From Aplidium turbinatum (Eukaryota > Chordata > Ascidiacea > Aplousobranchia > Polyclinidae), in the NCBI GenBank assembly GCA_918807975.1, contig OU964929.1, forward strand, positions 11,549,197 to 11,613,196: DNA of 64,000 nucleotides. The letters are read 5' to 3'. Of this stretch, positions 49,706 through 61,896 are shown piece by piece (position 1 is the first letter of the stretch; each line of letters begins with the position of its first letter). The translations under genes were made by a program, and so were the position numbers. The notes below the pieces were generated by a model, which saw only the letters and a program-made list of their open reading frames with translations, was not told the origin of the DNA and searched no databases.

Positions 49706-50091
49706 ATTTATCAGAGTTCAAAAGTGCAACTTTATACTGTATTTAGCTAGCCTTTACCAGCTCATCCATTCCACGATCCACCAGGACAAGAAACAGTAAC
49801 TTAAACGATCTCGAACCTCAATTGTCGTAGGCTACTGTGTGATGTGCAGTTTGACAATAAAAAGAGCTCAACACCATGCTCTCATGGCCTCATCAAAACG
49901 GAATTTTGCCAAAAGATGGGTTTCTTTTATGTCCGGTTTTCTTTCTCCATCCTATTTTTATCATGCTGCTCATCTGCATAAATATTGAAATAGAATCCAT
50001 TGGGCTGTTGCGAGACACTATATATCTGCAATCTGTTCGTGCTTCTGTTTGTTTTCGTTATATTTTTTGCTGTTTTTTTTTGGGGGGGGTG

Positions 50092-50300
50092 GGAGGTTTG
50101 TGGCCGTGCTAGGTACAGACATATACCTCCTGCATAAACTAACTTAATATTTAGGCATATCTTAAACCTTTCAAGGTTTTGCAACCTTTTCCAGTTTATT
50201 GGCGTGCTGCTATATCAACTATTGTATCTGGTAGTATCTTTTTTTGTTCCTAACGCGTTAATGAGGAAAAATAAAATGATTACAATGATTGATTGGGTGG
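50092..50300 (+). repeat. (GATT)n-tailed repeat, copy 3
   Basis: Full-length partner of the copy at 10064: gtttgtggccgtgctaggta at the 5' end, tttattggcgtgctg in the middle, and cgcgttaatgaggaaaaata followed by gattacaatgattgattgg. Confidence 0.6.
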
Positions 50301-51534
50301 GAAAATTTAGGTGTTGAATTTTTGGAGCGGCAGGGGAGAAAGTCACTTGTTTGCGTCTGGCATCACTACTGTTTCAGCTTTTCTATCGTGTTTTATTTTC
50401 TCAATTTGTCTATCTATTCAATTCAAGATTTCAAGTGTCGCTCATTTGTAGGTTACCAAGTTTGTCCTCAGTAGGGAAATGAGAACACCCAAGTTTTTGC
50501 TTACATCACTATGAAAATAGGGTAATTGTGGTAAATACTTAAGGTTGTAAGGATTGGCTCGCAGCGATTGCCCTATTCTCATGACACTACCAGGGCGGTA
50601 GTTTGTAGCGCGTGAAACATGAGCTTCTTTTCAAAATTGCAGACAGTTTTGTGGTGTAACTGGTACAGTCAGCTACCAAAGACAGTTAGTAAACGTTACA
50701 TAGAGCATATTTAAAGAATACTTGTTTACAAAGACAGTTAAAAAGTTACCAGTAAGCTGTTTATTTAAACAAAGCCTTTGCAGTAGGCTAGATGTAAAGC
50801 AAGTATATGGGTAGTTGAATTAACAAGCAATCATGAGCAATGCTGTGAATATCCAGGCCTGATGCTAATAGCGCAACGCAAGTTATCATAACAAGATTTA
50901 TTAAACTACTATCGGAGTATCGGTGCCAATTGTCATTTTACGATAAACACAGATTATTTACGATAAACAAAAGCCCTTCTATTGTCAGACGTAATAAAAG
51001 CCTTTGTATCCCCTTCTTCAGATATCCCTGGGAGTGGGTATGATATCTACAAAAACATTTTTTGTGGTCACCAGAGTTTAGAAGTGTAAGAAAAATGCAA
51101 AACTTTGAAGTATTAAAAGACAAACAGTCTGTCAGGGGGTGTGGGAAACTTTTCCCCTAGAAGAGTTTTGACAAGTTTAGCCTTGAATTGGTTGCTTTTT
51201 GTTGTTTTTTGTAAGACCCACAGTGTCCCACACTACAGTATCGGTACCGTACGTAGCCTATATTGTCAAATTAAAAACTAGATTTCTGCAGAAGTTAGAG
51301 TATCAAAGTTTGGTTTCAAATTGAAGTTAAGTTTTAAATCATTCTTTTGATTAATACAAAAGGAGTTGAATAATTTATTTATGATGAAGCTTTGTACAGT
51401 CTTGTATTGTCTTGCAAAGCCTACTGGTAGCCTTTAAACAAAATTTTGAAATTCTTTCCAACGTTTTTCCACTTTCTTTTGTAGTATACAAGATATATTT
51501 TACATACTTCTGTTAACAAGCATGCCCATGGTAG
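50301..51534. other. Non-coding stretch, no gene seen
   Basis: AT-rich, with no open frame that resembles a protein or has splice support. Confidence 0.35.
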
Positions 51535-51535
51535 G

Positions 51536-52658
51536 ATGCAACCTATTTCGTCCACTTAACACTTCGTTTCCCGCTTTTGGCCCCTGAAAAGATCGAGACA
51601 AAAATAGAACAAAGCTGAAGTCGGGTGCAACCTAATTCGTACCCTAACCAATTCGTACCCTCAATTCGTACCCTGAAAAGATCGAGAAAAAAATTAAGAA
51701 AAGCCGAAGTCGCTGATCGGAGTTTCTGCAAACAAACAAACTGAAAATATCGAGAGAAAAAATAGAACAAAGTCGAAGTCGCTGATCGCAGTTTTCGTTT
51801 TTCCGCAGTTTCCGCAAACATTTAAAAATTTCCGGTAATGAACTTAAAAGTTTGCCGAAGTCGCTGATTGCAGTTTCTGCAAACATTTTAAAAGGGTTAC
51901 CTAGGGTTGATCGGAGTTTCCGTTTTTCCGCAAACATTTTAAAATTTCCGGTAATGATCCTAAGAGTTTGCCGAAGTCGCTGATTACAGTTTCCGCAAAC
52001 ATTTTAAAAGGGTTAGGGTTGATCAGAGTTTCCGCAAACATTTTAAAATTTCCGGTAATGATCCTAAGAGTTTTTGTTTGTTTGCGGAAACTTTGATCAG
52101 CAACTTCGGCTTTTTTTAATTTTTTCTCTCGATTTTTTCAGGGTACAAATTCAAAGTACGAATTGTTCAGGATACGAATTTGGATGCATTCGCTGAAGTC
52201 GCTGATCGGAGTTTCCACTAACATTGTAACATTTTTACCTTGAATTAAGAATTGAATTTTTATGGGCCACCACAAAATAAGTGTGACTTTTTCTTTGTAA
52301 TTTTGTCTAGCAATATTAGTTGGAAGTGAATAGATCTTCCAGGTGTGGCAGCTTGTGACCATTTGAAATGAAAGGGCTACAATCTTAATTTCATAACCCT
52401 AACCCGAAAGTGAGGTTCGGTTTATCAAAATAACCTTAACCCTAAGTTTGGTTTATCAACTATTATTTCAAGATTCTTAGCTTGGTCAACTGCTTCGGGA
52501 ACTCCAATCAGCGAACGGCGCTTGCACATTTTTTTCTCGATTTTTTCAAGGTAAAAATTTTGACATGTTTGCGACAACTCCAATCAGCGACTTTGGCTCT
52601 GTTGTATTTTTTTCTCAATCTTTTTAAGAGACAAAGTGTTCAGGGGACGAAATAGGTT
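51536..52658. mobile_element. 1.1-kb fold-back element with internal subrepeats
   Basis: The ends are inverse to each other: tgcaacctatttcgtcc on the left and ggacgaaataggttga on the right. Inward, the left half repeats a phrase gccgaagtcgctgatcg with tttctgcaaac or tttccgcaaac about seven times, together with gaaaagatcgag and aattcgtaccct. The right half carries the inverse forms (gtttgcggaaactttgatca, ctcgattttttcagggta). It encodes no protein. The structure fits a non-autonomous fold-back DNA transposon; a superfamily cannot be assigned. Confidence 0.7.
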
Positions 52659-53614
52659 GAACCCCTCATGGTGCTGGTTAGGTAAAAGAAAACAGGAAGT
52701 TTTGTTAAAACGTTAAAAATTGCATGTTTTTTGGTTTTGAGAGGCAGAGCACCAAGGCTCTCATGTGTTCACTATTGGTTAAAGTATTTTTCAAAATGGA
52801 TGTAGTATATTCAGAGCTGGTGTACATTGTACAAGTTTCTGCCCTGTCCATTTAGGCTATGACATACATCAATGATTAAAATTGATCAAAAAGTAGGGTG
52901 AAGTGTATGAAAAGGTAAAGTAGTTTCTCCCTATGTTTGTGGTGTTGATTCCAATGTATGACATTGTGGTATTTTTGGCTAAGGAGGAGACTTGTACACC
53001 AGCTCTAGTATTTTCATTGTTGCAAAATGTCGTTTTGACAGAAATTAAATGAGGAGAATAATATTTTTTGTGGACGTGGGTATGGTTATGGCACTAGTGT
53101 TGTAGAATAAGGTACGGTAGTATATAATCAATTAGTATTGTATATTAGATCAAAGTTTTATGAAATCGTTGTACTCATCTTGCACAATAATTTTATTTTT
53201 TGTTTGTGAATTAAATACCAAAACCTGAACACAATCGTAGCAAAAGATGATATATATCATGCTAATTAGTGATATTATCTCTATTCATGTTTATGCTGAA
53301 CTTCTCATTTCATGGTAGTACTGGTGATATTTCTTATTCAATTTCGCAAATCATTTCTTTGATTTGTGGAATGTATGATATATCAGCACCTCATTCAACT
53401 GGGCAAAGTTTAAGAAATCTTGTGAGGTTTAAAACTTGCATAGGTTATTTCTGAAGCACAAAATTCAAGTTGTTATTTTCAATCAATCTTTTTACATCAA
53501 AAAGGAATGAGTTACTACTGAAAATGATCAATCTAATTTTTGGTTATTTAGTGTCCAAATACCAGTAGGCAATCAATCTATGTGTTTGCCACAACTTCAG
53601 TAATGGTTATAATG

Positions 53615-53926
53615 ATCAAAATAGCTCAATTGGTTAGCGCGTCACTTCTGGAACGAAGAAGCTTCAAGATCAAGCGGCGCTGGTTTGACTCTCGGGGTGT
53701 GCGCTTGAGCAACACACGTTAAGGGCTGCTCTCCATTCAGCGGCATCTAATGGATGGAATAGTTCCTCGGCAACAAGACTTCAACAATTGGAAACTTCAC
53801 TCTGTCAATCTCGGTGACCGGGCCTGCGTCAGTGATTCAAAGCCTCTACAAGTATGCGAAACTGCCAGGATTAAGCTCTGCAAGAAGCTTTCCCAGTCCG
53901 AGGATAAAGTTTCAATCAATCAAATA
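53615..53926 (+). repeat. tRNA-derived SINE family A, copy 5 (extended head)
   Basis: Like copy 2 it carries the extra cttctggaacgaagaagctt stretch between the promoter boxes. Body as in family A, tail (aatc)n. The 5' end is worn (aatagctcaattggttagcg). Confidence 0.82.
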
Positions 53927-54120
53927 GCCTGTTTTCAAGGGTTTGCAACTTTGCACTATAATCAGCTGGGTTGGCTTGATATAGGTAATAGGCATCATCA
54001 ATTTTGTTCTATTTTTTCACAGATACAGTGCTGTAGCTTTTAGTCAGTACCATTGTTTTGAATTTTTATGAAACTGCGTCATTTAATTCTGTCAAGAAGA
54101 CTTAAATGAACCATCAAAAC

Positions 54121-54990
54121 ATGAAGATAGCTCTTGTCGTACTTGCATTCTTCCAAGGTGAGTTATACTGTGTTAGGTTTTGTTATAATATTGTTAGCTA
54201 ACGTTTCCGTGAAAAAATAAGTTCCTATTTATGCAGTTACAGATTTATGACAATCTAGCACGGCCGACTATGTGCAAGACAATTGACTGTGACTAGGAAA
54301 TTTCATTGCAAGACTATTCGGCCACATTTCAATTTCATCTATTGAACATATCTTGTCTTATACAGATATTTTTGTTCACCAGTGTTCAATTCTCATCTAA
54401 GGTGCAATTTGATAAATTGAATAATTTTAGCGGTCCTTTGAATAAGTTATTTCACACGCAACCATGAAAGTTGAACTATCAGTGCCTGTACCAAACCGCT
54501 TTTTTACGTAAAATGTAACTCGACTTGGATTTTTGAGACAGTGTTGGGGAGTACGGGGGTCGAAGCCTCCCAGCTACTAGGATGATCACAGTAAAAATTG
54601 TTTTCTCCCAGTAGAAATCTGTTTAAAGCCCTGAAACGTGACAATGAGGTTATTCTTCCAAAAGCTCAAGGTCCACCATGAACACCTACTGTCACCTAGA
54701 AGGTCTGGATTCGGACCGCGGTCTGCTAGTTGAGTAGTCCTGCACCAGATGCTTGTTGTGACACATTAGTTATTCAATACTCGAAACAAGGAAATACAAG
54801 CTACAGCCAATAAGTTACAGTGCAATGGATAAAAGTATTGGATAAAAAGTGCTGAAGATTAGATTAAAACAGCTGGAAAATTAATGGGTAATGCTGTTTG
54901 AAATGAAAATAGAATGAAAAAATAAGTTTTATTTCAGCACAAACTTCCCTATGTTTGAGTTCTTTACCACATCCAACCAATATTATTTAA
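54121..54990 (+). CDS. Possible two-exon secreted peptide
   Basis: Exon 1 (54121-54157) encodes MKIALVVLAFFQ, which looks like a signal-peptide core, and ends in a strong donor (CAAG|gtgagt). The first good acceptor downstream is ttttatttcag at 54927-54937. Joining there in phase gives AQTSLCLSSLPHPTNII and a stop at 54990, 29 residues in all. The intron holds hAT copy 3. Nothing was recognised by homology. The true second exon may be further downstream, with this reading arising by chance; the signal-peptide exon is better supported than the rest. Confidence 0.3.
54380..54742 (-). mobile_element. hAT miniature element, copy 3 (inverse, worn)
   Basis: Reverse orientation. The right end agttgagtagtcctg is clear and the interior (gttatttcacacgcaaccat, ggattcggaccgcggtc) matches copy 1. 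The left end has diverged (cagtgttcaattctc) and no duplication is readable. Confidence 0.75.
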
Positions 54991-55499
54991 TGCATAGTGG
55001 ACTCATCTTACTTCCACTTGTGGGTTTTTGTTTATTTCTTGTTTCAAAAATATGGAATCACTTTTGCATTTCAAGTGCGTATTAAAAAACATTATGTTGG
55101 CAATTCATGCCAAATAGTCTTGAGGTGAGATGTCCCTGCGACACGTCGGCTGTGCCAGAATGTCCTGATCCCTTTAGTACAATGCCACAATGTTAGATAT
55201 TTCTGATGTAGGTCTGTGTAACATAATTTGTTGTTCAGGTTTGTTTTGCGCAATATGCTAAAATGTAGGCTATACCAAAGTGCCAACCTTTGAAGGTCTG
55301 CTAAATTTGTTTTTTCCACACGCACACACGAACAGCTGTTTTTTTCACAGTTGCAGTTCATTTTAGGTACCATGTCCCATGCACAGTTTTACCGAAATGT
55401 TTTGAAATTGTGGAGTTTTTTTTTTTTTTTAAGAAAGACTTTTGTCTGCTGCACTGCTGCAAGCTTTGAAGATTGAAAAGCATTGCCTTGAGTGTTGCT

Positions 55500-55691
55500 A
55501 ATATGCTTGTACAGGCGCTCTTTGAAACTATCAATATTTTAATTTTTTTATCGATTTGTGCAGTTAGCACTTTTCAGAGCTATTACCACTTCTTTAAGAG
55601 ACCTTACAAGAAGATTAGCAATTTTTTTATTGGTGTTTCACTTTGGTCGTATTATATGGTTTTGTACATTCTGAGACTCATCATAGACCGA
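55500..55691 (+). other. Possible membrane-protein exon abutting the palindromic element
   Basis: After cttgtacag (ending about 55515), an open frame encodes ALFETINILIFLSICAVSTF, then a basic loop (KRPYKKISNF) and a second hydrophobic run (WSYYMVLYILRLII). It reads like two membrane helices. It runs straight into the inverted repeat of the palindromic element, so if real it is interrupted there. No family was recognised and AT-rich DNA can mimic hydrophobic frames. Confidence 0.2.
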
Positions 55692-55707
55692 GAGCCTACG
55701 ACAGAAG

Positions 55708-57230
55708 ATTTCACCCCATAAGGTACAAAAGGTTTGACTCTTTGAAGTTACTGGGGTCAACCATGTCACTCACAAAAAGTATGGAAGATTGACCGCACCG
55801 GGTGGATCTCGACCCTAGAGCCCCCCTAAAAAGCCCAAAAAGGGGGTTAGTTTCACCCCATAAGGTACATGGACCAAACTTGGTGAAAACGAAGTTCTAT
55901 GTCAGGACATTACAAAAATATCAAATCTAACAATATATTCGAGTGGAAAGGTGATGTAAGACCCCCCAAAGTGACCCCCCAGAGGGAGTTAATTTCACCC
56001 CATAAGGTACATGAACCAAAGTTGGTCAAAATGAAGTCTTATATCAGGACATTACAAAAATATCAAATCTAACAATATTTTCGAGTGGAAAGGTGATGTA
56101 AGATGCCTTCAAAGTGACTTCCCTTAATGTGACCCCCTCGGAAGGTTTATTTCACCCCATAAAGTACATGGACCAAACTTGGTCAAACTGAAGTCTTATG
56201 TCAGGACATCACAAAAATATCAAATCTAACAATATTTTCGGGTGGAAAGGTGATGTAAGATGACTTCAAAGTGACTTCCCTTAATGTGACCCCCTCAGAA
56301 GGTGTATTTTACCCCATAAAGTACATGGACCAAACTTGGTCAAAACGAAGTCTTATGTCAGGACATCACAAAAATATCAAATCTAACAATATTTTCGGGT
56401 GGAAAGGTGATGTAAGATGACTTCAAAGTGACTTCCCTTAATGTGACCCCCTCAGAAGGTGTATTTCACCCCATAAAGTACATGGACCGAACTTGGTCAA
56501 AACGAAGTCTTATGTCAGGACATCACAAAAATATCAAATCTAATAATAGTTTTGGGAGGAAAGATGATGTAAGACTCCCCAAAGTGACCCCCCAGGGGAT
56601 TAATTGCACCCCATAAAAATATAAGCTACATGGACTAAAGTAGGTTAAATCGAAGTCTTATTTCACAGCATAACAAAAATATCAAATGTAACATTATTTT
56701 CGGGTGGAAAGGTGATGTAAGATGTCATCAAAGTGACCCCCAGAGAGTGACCTCCAAAATGATTGCCGAAGGGGCTTGGGGGGGGGGGGGCAATGCCTCC
56801 CCCCCAAGCTCAAAGTATGAGATTCTATTCTGCAATCATTTTGGCTGGAATTACCCATGTTTTGGCTGAAATTATCCCAATCATTCGAAATTACTGCTAT
56901 CTAGCACCTTGTGAATTTACAACATATGCCGAGCCTTTGCCCGAAAAACCGCAAATTAGACTCATTGCAACTACAAATGTTATGTGCAACAACCTTACCT
57001 TTTACTTCGCAACAGCTTTTGAGCCCCCCCCAGGCTAAAATGTATAATTACGGGCCTGCATCAAGGTGACCCCCCAGAGGGCTTATTTTACCCCATAGAG
57101 TACATGGACCAAACGTAGTCAAAACGAAGTATTATAGGACACCACGAAATATCAAATCTAACAATACTCTCAGTTGGGAAGGTGATAAAGACCTACCCAA
57201 AAGTGAATCTCTTCCTATAGTTTAATTTAC
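55708..57230. repeat. Subrepeat array in the left palindrome arm
   Basis: Eight or so units, each about 140-160 bp, beginning near 55711, 55851, 55996, 56150, 56306, 56463, 56606 and 57086. Shared phrases are tttcaccccataaggtacat, ggaccaaacttggtcaaa, aaatatcaaatctaacaat, ggaaaggtgatgtaaga and aaagtgacccccc. The inner units read aaagtac rather than aaggtac. Confidence 0.85.
56734..57058. mobile_element. G/C-run element inserted in the left palindrome arm
   Basis: Absent from the right arm, so it arrived after the palindrome formed. The right end tacgggcctg matches the end type of the element nested in the BEL copy (ctacgggcctg). The flanks carry an 8-bp duplication with one difference (catcaaag 56726-56733, catcaagg 57059-57066). 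The left end lacks the expected terminal repeat and may be rearranged. It has runs of 14 G and several C runs. Confidence 0.65.
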
Positions 57231-58302
57231 TTCATCCCTTACTCGAACCAACCTTGGTGTAACGGAAGTGCTATACCAGGACAGTACGAATGGATTAAAT
57301 CTAAAAATATTTTTATATAGGTTTTGGTGAAATACATTCACAAGCTGTCCCATGATGCATGAAATGGAACTATAGCCTACTTTACAAAAAGTTTTTGTAT
57401 AAATCATATTCAGTCAATCGAAAAAAGGCAACAGAACATGACAACACATGGCTTTGTAACACCAAAAACAGAAAGTACATCAGAAGCATATAGGCTACAG
57501 TAGCCAGAAAATTGATCCAAGATCTTGATACGACCACTAAATGTTGACTTAATCGAACAACTGACTATCCAAATCAAAACGTTTCGAAATGAATCATTTG
57601 GAACGTTAATTCAGGCAATGAACATTTTCCAGCTGCTACAATAAATAACCCAATAAACCCAATGTAGTAAATTTTTGTTTAATGCCATTTGCTTTATGTC
57701 TCCAATCAGTTATTGTAACTGTTCATTCATAAACAGAGATTGTTTGTGTAAATGGTCGTTTCTTTATTCTTCATTGTCACTGCTGTCGCTTTTACTTTCT
57801 TCGTCTTATTCTTCAGATTCATACAATTCTCCTGTTATATACAGAAAAATAAAGACTGTACGAAACATTTGCTATTATGCACTACAGATATGCGTAACAT
57901 ACAACAGTAATTTTATTATCTTTTACAGACGTCTATTTTTCTTCGAATAATGCAACATTGCAACTTACTATAAACTGGAAAAAGTTCTACATTTATTAGT
58001 TATTTAGTGCACCCAGGCATTTTTCTCAAGATTGCAGAAACTATTGGTTACAGGTTCCTAAAACGAAACTTTACAGCCAGTTATTGGCTAATGTTTACAG
58101 TAACAAAGTAAATGACGGAAGACCAGGAGAAAGTTTTATATTTATAAAGGGTAACCCAAGCGACATCCGATGCTGTTTACCTTCTTCTTGACTTTCCTGG
58201 ATGAGATCAGATTCCACGCAGAGACATCTAAAGATGTAGGTGAAGCTTTACCTTCAAACCACACCACTTTATAACAACCTCCTTCTTCTTTCCAGCCATA
58301 CT

Positions 58303-58877
58303 CTAGCAGCGATGTTGCTGCTTGTTCACTTCTAGTTGAAGATAACCACCGTCTTGTGATGAGATGTGTGCGCCTTGTCTTCTGGAGAAGTACTCGTGAA
58401 CAAAGTGGTAGAGTACTATACTATCTACAGTAGCTTCTGGTATGCATGATATCCTTTCATTCTCTTTTTTGGGTTTGTAGCTGTCTAAAATCATTTGTAA
58501 ACGGACTTCGTTGACATAATTAATTTTCTTGTTTTTGTACATGTTACACACAAAGTTCTCTATTGCGATGATAGTGTCTTCACTAATTTCTTTGTCTTGT
58601 CCGAGTTGGCTGAAAGCTGCCTGCGCTTCGTGCTTTCCTTGGAGTAATTTCAGCGGCCGCACTTTCCCTTTCCTGCTAAATGACGAGGTGTAATCAGAAC
58701 CTGTAAAGGCATGATATGTAGGTAAACACTTGCAAATCGTCGCTCCAAGTGCGGTATGCACTTGGTTGATGTTGATGCACCGCTGCGTGTTATTGCTTTG
58801 CAAGCCAGCTTCTATCCATATCTTTAATAAAGGATCAAAAGTTTCATAGCGACCTAGGCCAATTAAGCTACAAGACA
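58303..58877 (-). CDS. FEN1/XPG-like protein, C-terminal part, in the palindromic element
   Basis: An open frame whose in-frame part begins near 58877 with LSCSLIGLGRYETFDPLL and continues to a stop at 58303. The key segment is YHAFTGSDYTSSFSRKGKVR then PLKLL. A [T/G]G[C/S]D-Y...GKG-type motif followed by a helix resembles the helix-two-turn-helix region of FEN1/XPG-family nucleases (compare GCDY...GIG..A..L). Related uncharacterised proteins with HAFTGCD-type motifs are common in cnidarian, insect and fish genomes and are thought to be mobile-element proteins. The N-terminal catalytic part is not present. A stop lies just upstream, so the frame may begin as an exon at an AG near 58877 or be truncated. 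The function is inferred from one motif. Confidence 0.5.
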
Positions 58878-59659
58878 GTTAGTGTCAGACGTGCGGATAA
58901 CCACATTGCTGGGGGCTGGTACATCGCAGACAACTTGCTTTATCTCTGTATATAACAGGAGAATTGTATGAATCTGAAGAATAAGACGAAGAAAGTGAAA
59001 GCGACAGCAGTGACAATGAAGAATAAAGAAACGACCATTTACACAAACAATCTCTGTTTATGAATGAATAGTTACAATAACTGATTGGAGACATAAAGCA
59101 AATGGCATTAAACAAAAATTTACTACATTGGGTTTATTGGGTTATTTATTGTAGCAGCTGGAAAATGTTCATTATTGCCTGCATTAACGTTCCAAATGAT
59201 TCATTTCGAAACGTTTTGATTTGGATAGTCAGTTGTTCGATTAAGTCAACATTTAGTGGTCGTATCAAGATCTTGGATCAATTTTCTGGCTACTGTAGCT
59301 GTAGCTTATATGCTTCTTATGTATATTCTGTTTTTGGTGTTACAAAGCCATGTATTGTCATGTCCTGTTGCCTTTTTTCGATTGACTGAATATGATTTAT
59401 ACAAAAACTTTTTGTAAAGTAGGCTATAGTTCCATTTCATGCATCATGGGACAGCTTGTGAATGTATTTCACCAAAACCTATATAAAAATATTTTTAGAT
59501 TTAATCCATTCGTACTGTCCTGGTATAGCACTTCCGTTACACCAAGGTTGGTTCGAGTAAGGGATGAAGTAAATTAAACTATAGGAAGAGATTCACTTTT
59601 GGGTAGGTCTTTTATCACCTTCCCAATTGAGAGTATTGTTAGATTTGATATTTTGTGGT

Positions 59660-59731
59660 CCAAACGTGGTCAAAACGAAGTCTTATAGGACCCGAGGTGG
59701 TCCTATAAGACTTCGTTTTGACCACGTTTGG
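59660..59731. repeat. Perfect 33-bp hairpin inside the right palindrome arm
   Basis: The left stem ccaaacgtggtcaaaacgaa through tcttataggacc and its exact inverse are separated by only six bases (cgaggt). The left palindrome arm has a single copy of this segment, so the right arm has gained a small inverted duplication. Confidence 0.85.
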
Positions 59732-61022
59732 TCCATGTACTCTATGGTGAAATAAACCCTCTGGGGGGTCACTTTGATGACATCTTACATCACCTTTCCA
59801 CCCGAAAATATTGTTAGATTTGATATTTTGTTATGCCTTGAAATAAGACTTCGATTTAACCTACTTTAGTCCATGTAGCCTATACCTTATGGGGTGCAAT
59901 TAATCCCCTGGGGGGTCACTTTGGGGAGTCTTACATCATCTTTCCTCCCAAAACTATTGTTAGATTTGATATTTTTGTGATGTCCTGACATAAGACTTCA
60001 TTTTGACCAACTTTGGTCCATGTGCTTTATGGGGTGAAATAAACCTTCCGAGGGGGTCACATTAAGGGAAGTCACTTTGAAGGCATCTTACATCACCTTT
60101 CCACCCGAAAATATTGTTAGATTTGATATTTTTGTGATGTCTTGACATAAGATGTCGTTTTGACCAACTTTGGTCCATGTACCTTATGGGGTGAAATTAA
60201 CCCCCTGGGGGGGGTCACTTTGGGGGGGTCTTACATCACCTTTCCACTCGAAAATATTGTTAGATTTGATATTTTTGTGATGTTTTGACATAGAACTTCG
60301 TTTTCACCAAGTTTGGTCCATGTACCTTATGGGGTGAAATTAACCCCCTTTTTGGGCTTTTTAGGGGGCTCTAGGGTCCAGATCCACCCGGTGCGGTCAA
60401 TCTTCCATACTTTTTGTGAGTGATATGGTTGACCCCAGTAACTTCAAGGGGTCAAACCTTTTGTACCTTATGGGGTGAAATCTTCTGTCGTAGGCAGGGC
60501 TGGAAAAAATGTTTAGCTTCCCGGGAATCTGTTTTTTAGCGAAAAAATTTCCCGCGGCTTACAATCACGATAATGACGTCATAATTACACCGTTTACAGT
60601 TTTCCGGCGAAAAGCCTCAAGCAAAAAATGTAGACGGCCATTTGTAGCTTCATAGTTCCAATAAAGAATCTTGGTATCGTATTCGTAAGCAGGCATGGCG
60701 CACTGTTTGTGCCTGATGTGCCCGCTTTGATCGGAATACATTGGCCAACAACAATAGCTTAATAAATTAGACGCCGCATGCTTACAAATTAGATTCACTG
60801 ACTCACCGACCACCGTGTGAATGTCATGAAACAATGCGACATCACGAGCCGCTTGTTACGTACTTGACAAGTTAACAATATGCTTCATGCTTGAACGGGT
60901 TGATAGTATGTGCAATGTGCATGAATAGCATAACTAATTATTAAGCGATATAGGCATATAGCACAAAAAAACGGCCAGACGGCTGAATGCACAACAAGTT
61001 TCGCTGAGTGAGAACACAAGAC

Positions 61023-61716
61023 AGGCCTCGAAATTTGTATTTTTTTCCAGCGGTCAAGCATGTCCTACCGGACTGGCCCTTTCAGCGGACATTTAATATC
61101 TCAACCGGACATATTTTTTGCATGTAGATTTTGCACAAAATCACACTACAGTATTGTGTAGTCGTGTTTGTAGAAGAAGATTTTCTACAGCAGACAAATG
61201 TGTCTAACACCCTCCCTTCTGTGCAGAAATTCTATTTCTATCAGTATCAGCGTGAATAAGGTCGCCACATTCGCCTTAGCACGTGCGGAACCCAGCTGAG
61301 ACTTGCTTCTCTGTGACGTTTCTTTTTAACAAACGATCAATGTAACGAAATAATCCTCATTGTTAAAATTAGAATACATATCCTGCTGAAAAGTTCAGAC
61401 AACTTTATTTCAAGGCAACATTGCAAGGCGTTGAAATGATGTAAAAATGGCTACCTTTGCCATCAGCTCGTTAACCACGCCACTCTAATGTGATCTTTAA
61501 AACAATTGCCTGTAGCCTTCTTATTGTTTCAGCTCCGTATTTGTTCGGGTTAAACAAACAATTGTAACAATTCAAATTTAAAATATATTTTTGCTGTATT
61601 AGCTCTATTTTTGTCAGGAATTTTGCGGCGGTCATTTATGACCGACCAATGAGTCGGCTTCGGCAGACATTTGAGGTCATTCCGGAGGTCATGACCGCCG
61701 GATATTTCGAGGCCTG
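61023..61716. mobile_element. Third-level nested inverted-repeat element
   Basis: 694 bp with ends aggcctcgaaat and atttcgaggcctg, and inner mirrored phrases such as cggtcaagcatg and catgaccgcc. Both flanks read caagac (61017-61022 and 61717-61722). No coding sequence was recognised. Confidence 0.75.
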
Positions 61717-61896
61717 CAAGACGTTGGGAAAATTACTTCTGTAACCTACAAAACAGCCAGTGGGTTACACGAAGAATAACGAAAACGCATTAATTAATTT
61801 GACAACAAAATCAAAATTACGATGTTAAAACAGCTGTTTTTGTAAATCAAAGAAACCGCAAGCAAGTTTTGCCCATGCGAAATTACTACAAATACA

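Noticed and set aside
57675-59115. Two identical small proteins on opposite strands (57675 plus, 59115 minus)
   Set aside because: The same arm sequence read from both sides of the palindrome; no sign of translation.
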